Of a DNA stretch of 64,000 nucleotides, positions 61,997-64,000 are shown piece by piece. The translations under genes and the position numbers were made by a program. Positions within the stretch are counted from its first letter, which is position 1; each line of letters begins with the position of its first letter. Under the pieces are notes generated by a model. The model searched no databases. It was not told where the DNA came from and saw only the letters and a list, made by a program, of their open reading frames with translations. The stretch comes from Halomonas sp. 'Soap Lake #6' (lineage in GTDB: Bacteria > Pseudomonadota > Gammaproteobacteria > Pseudomonadales > Halomonadaceae): assembly GCF_003031405.1 (NCBI RefSeq), contig NZ_CP020469.1:4650001-4714000 (forward strand). Direction: 5' to 3'.

Positions 61997-63787
61997 ATGA
62001 AGACGACAGCCCCCATCGAACTGAAAGAATCGCCCCGCATGGCCGCCCGCCACCTGTATTGGCAGGGGTGGCGGGTTTCGCATATTTCCAAGCTGATTGG
62101 CGAGAAGCCCGCCACCATTCATAGCTGGAAAGCGCGCGACCGTTGGGATGACCTAACGCCCACCGAGCGGGTAGAGCACTCGCTGGAAGCGCGCATGGTG
62201 CAGCTCATCACCAAGCCGAAAAAAGAGCCGGTCGATTACAAGGAAATTGACTTGCTCGGTAGGCAGATAGAGCGGCTGGCGAGGATTCGCCAGTACCATG
62301 AGACCGGCCGCGAGGGGGATCTAAACCCCAACATTGAACGGCGCAACGCGGGGCCGAAGAAGAAGCCTCGGCGCAATGCCTTGGAAGAGGAGCAGATTGA
62401 GGCGCTGGAAGTGGCGTTTCTGGAGTCGCTGTTTGAGTATCAGTCGGTGTGGCTGGCTGCGGGGCAGAAGCACCGCATTCGCAATATTCTCAAAAGCCGC
62501 CAGATTGGGGCCACCTGGTACTTTGCCCGGGAGGCGATCGTCGATGCGTTCAAAACCGGGCGCAATAAGATCTTTCTTTCTGCCAGCCGCGCCCAGGCGC
62601 ATATCTTCCGCAATTACATCGTGCAGTTCGTCAAAGAGGTGTGCGATGTGGAGCTTAAAGGCGACCCGATTGTTTTGGATAACGGCGCCGAGCTGCACTT
62701 TCTGGGTACCAACTCGAAAACCGCCCAGGGCTATCACGGTGATGTGTACCTGGATGAGTACTTCTGGATTCACCGGTTTGCCGAGTTCCGCAAGGTTACG
62801 TCCGGCATGGCCATGCATAAGAAGTGGCGGCAGACGTACTTCTCAACCCCTTCCAGTGTTGGCCATGAGGGGTATCCGTTCTGGAACGGTGAGCTATTCA
62901 ACAAGCGGCGTAAGAAGTCCGAGCGTGCCGAGTTCGATGTCAGCCATGAGGCGCTGAAGAACGGAAAACTGTGCCCGGATGGCCATTGGCGGCAGATCGT
63001 GACGGTATTGGACGCCATGGAAGGCGGCTGTGATCTGTTTGATCTTGACCAGCTGCGCATGGAGTACTCGCCGGAAGAGTTCGACAACTTGTTGATGTGC
63101 GGCTTTGTCGATGACAGCCAAAGCGCCTTCCCGCTGGCGGTGATGAAAGCCTGCATGGTGGACAGTTGGGAAGTGTGGGACGACTACCGGCCCTTTGCAC
63201 CGCGCCCAGTGGGAGACCGGGAAGTATGGATTGGTTACGATCCCACCGGTACCGGGGAAGATGGTGATGGGGCGGGGCTGGTGGTTGTATTGCCTGCGCG
63301 CTCAAGTGAGGAAAAGCACCGGGTATTGGAACGCCACCGCTTGAAGGGCCAGGACTACGAGGACCAGGCTGCCTTTATCGAATCCTTCCGCGACAAATAC
63401 AACATTGGTCACATCGGTATCGACACCACTGGTATTGGCGGCGCGGTAGCGGAGTACGTGGAGAAGTGGTTCCCCACGGTGGTGCGCTACCGCTATGACG
63501 TTTCGCTAAAAACCTCAATGGTGCTGCAGGCCCAGCAGATTATGCGCAAAGACCGGCTGGAGTTTGATGCGGGCTGGTCGGATCTCGCCGCCTCATTCAT
63601 GGCGATCAAAAAAGAGCTGACCGGCAGCGGCCGCCAGTTCACCTATGTTTCCGGACGCAGCAAGGCGACCGGCCACGCGGATCTCGCGTGGGCAACGATG
63701 CACGCCCTACATTTTGAGCCTATCGACGGCCCCGCCAGCGAAGGCGCTGGCTGTTCTATCATGGAGTTTTCTGACGATGACGACTAA
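61997..63787 (+). CDS. P: Terminase large subunit P
   Basis: 596 residues from the ATG at 61997 (MKTTAPIELKESPRMAARHLYWQGW). An N-terminal helix-turn-helix for cos binding, ATPase with SRQIGATW (167-174) and VYLDEYFWI (Asp253-Glu254), and a nuclease domain starting WIGYDPTGTGEDGDGAGLVV. Packages DNA into the head with M. Confidence 0.95.
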   Translation: MKTTAPIELKESPRMAARHLYWQGWRVSHISKLIGEKPATIHSWKARDRWDDLTPTERVEHSLEARMVQLITKPKKEPVDYKEIDLLGRQIERLARIRQYHETGREGDLNPNIERRNAGPKKKPRRNALEEEQIEALEVAFLESLFEYQSVWLAAGQKHRIRNILKSRQIGATWYFAREAIVDAFKTGRNKIFLSASRAQAHIFRNYIVQFVKEVCDVELKGDPIVLDNGAELHFLGTNSKTAQGYHGDVYLDEYFWIHRFAEFRKVTSGMAMHKKWRQTYFSTPSSVGHEGYPFWNGELFNKRRKKSERAEFDVSHEALKNGKLCPDGHWRQIVTVLDAMEGGCDLFDLDQLRMEYSPEEFDNLLMCGFVDDSQSAFPLAVMKACMVDSWEVWDDYRPFAPRPVGDREVWIGYDPTGTGEDGDGAGLVVVLPARSSEEKHRVLERHRLKGQDYEDQAAFIESFRDKYNIGHIGIDTTGIGGAVAEYVEKWFPTVVRYRYDVSLKTSMVLQAQQIMRKDRLEFDAGWSDLAASFMAIKKELTGSGRQFTYVSGRSKATGHADLAWATMHALHFEPIDGPASEGAGCSIMEFSDDDD

Positions 63788-64000
63788 CACGGCGGCCAAG
63801 CCGCGCATTCGCGTGCCTGCTTATCAGGTTCAGCACGATACCGCCCCGGTAGTGGCCACCGGCAGCGGTCGTATGGAGGCGTTCACCTTTGGCGATCCGG
63901 AACCGGTCACCAGCATGCGCGATGTTTGGTATGAAGGCGTGTGGCTAACGCCGGATGAGTGGTATGAACCGCCGATCCCGCTAAGCGTGTTAGCCAAGAG
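63777..64000 (+). CDS. Q: Portal protein Q (3' end outside window)
   Basis: Starts at the ATG 63777, overlapping the P stop by 11 bp: MTTNTAAKPRIRVPAYQVQH, then RMEAFTFGDPEPVTSMRDVW and YEPPIPLSVLAK. This is the typical P2 gpQ start. Only 74 codons are visible. Confidence 0.94.
   Translation, partial: MTTNTAAKPRIRVPAYQVQHDTAPVVATGSGRMEAFTFGDPEPVTSMRDVWYEGVWLTPDEWYEPPIPLSVLAK

Larger units (their letters stand above)
27010..64000. mobile_element. P2/phiCTX-like prophage (right end outside window)
   Basis: Continuous phage gene order: integrase, early replication genes with a P2 gpA-type protein, Ogr-like activator, repressor, cargo block, then D-U-T-E-FII-FI, fibres, I-J-W-V-S-R, lysis, X-L-M-N-O and P-Q. 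All structural genes expected in P2 up to the portal are intact, so the element may be functional. At least 37 kb; the end of the portal gene, cos and attR are not visible. Confidence 0.95.

Overview
The window reads as a chromosome segment of a halophilic gammaproteobacterium, most likely Halomonas or a close relative in the Halomonadaceae. The evidence is the 16S sequence together with the clpB, ilv, his, radA, mutY and yggX proteins. About 27 kb of core genome (1-27009) is followed by a long P2/phiCTX-like prophage (about 27010 to beyond 64000) that probably integrated at the 3' end of a tRNA-Thr gene.

Core region. The 3' part of clpB is followed by a ~480-bp gap that ends in a chain of hairpins leading the branched-chain amino acid operon ilvI-ilvH. 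The LysR regulator ilvY diverges from ilvC, and pssA follows. A complete rRNA operon (16S-23S-5S, no tRNA in the spacer) occupies 7.2-12.7 kb. Next come hisC, an NlpE-like lipoprotein, radA, selD (with a Glu in place of the essential Lys), a glutamine-amidotransferase-like protein lacking its Cys nucleophile, a DUF416 protein, a PagP-like outer membrane protein, hisF-hisA-hisH-hisB, a PanZ-like acetyltransferase, an AsmA-family protein, mutY-yggX, and a tRNA-Phe/Gln/Thr cluster. Several intergenic gaps hold short degenerate tandem repeats of 14-19 bp.

Prophage. The order from the attachment site is: integrase and a DUF4224 excisionase candidate, small early genes, a TraR/DksA zinc-finger protein, a P2 gpA-type HUH replication protein, an Ogr/Delta late activator and three small ribbon-helix-helix-like proteins (all minus strand). 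A plus-strand accessory block follows: a papain/transglutaminase-like protein, the S24 repressor, a DUF4145 protein, an AT-rich coiled-coil membrane protein, two small proteins, a LexA-box-controlled S24-like protein and a repeat-containing membrane protein. Two toxin-antitoxin pairs come next (PIN-like/DUF433 and HicAB). The structural genes then run in P2 order D-U-T-E'-E-FII-FI, tail fibres, I-J-W-V-S-R, lysis genes, X-L-M-N-O on the minus strand and P-Q on the plus strand.

How it works together. Three matching 22-bp motifs (TTGTG-N12-CACAA type) sit where P2 has its late promoters (before O/P, V and FI). They are probably the binding sites of the Ogr homologue encoded in the early operon. 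P2's programmed -1 frameshift between E and E' is preserved. Accessory genes sit at recognisable cargo positions: an AT-rich membrane protein occupies the P2 Z/fun site between FI and the fibre genes, and two other cargo genes are flanked by partial duplications of neighbouring phage sequence. The tail fibre has an unusual C-terminal M14 zinc-carboxypeptidase-like domain. The best candidates for undescribed biology are the DUF4145/coiled-coil membrane pair, the 13-residue-repeat membrane protein, the Z/fun-site gene and the fibre-peptidase fusion.
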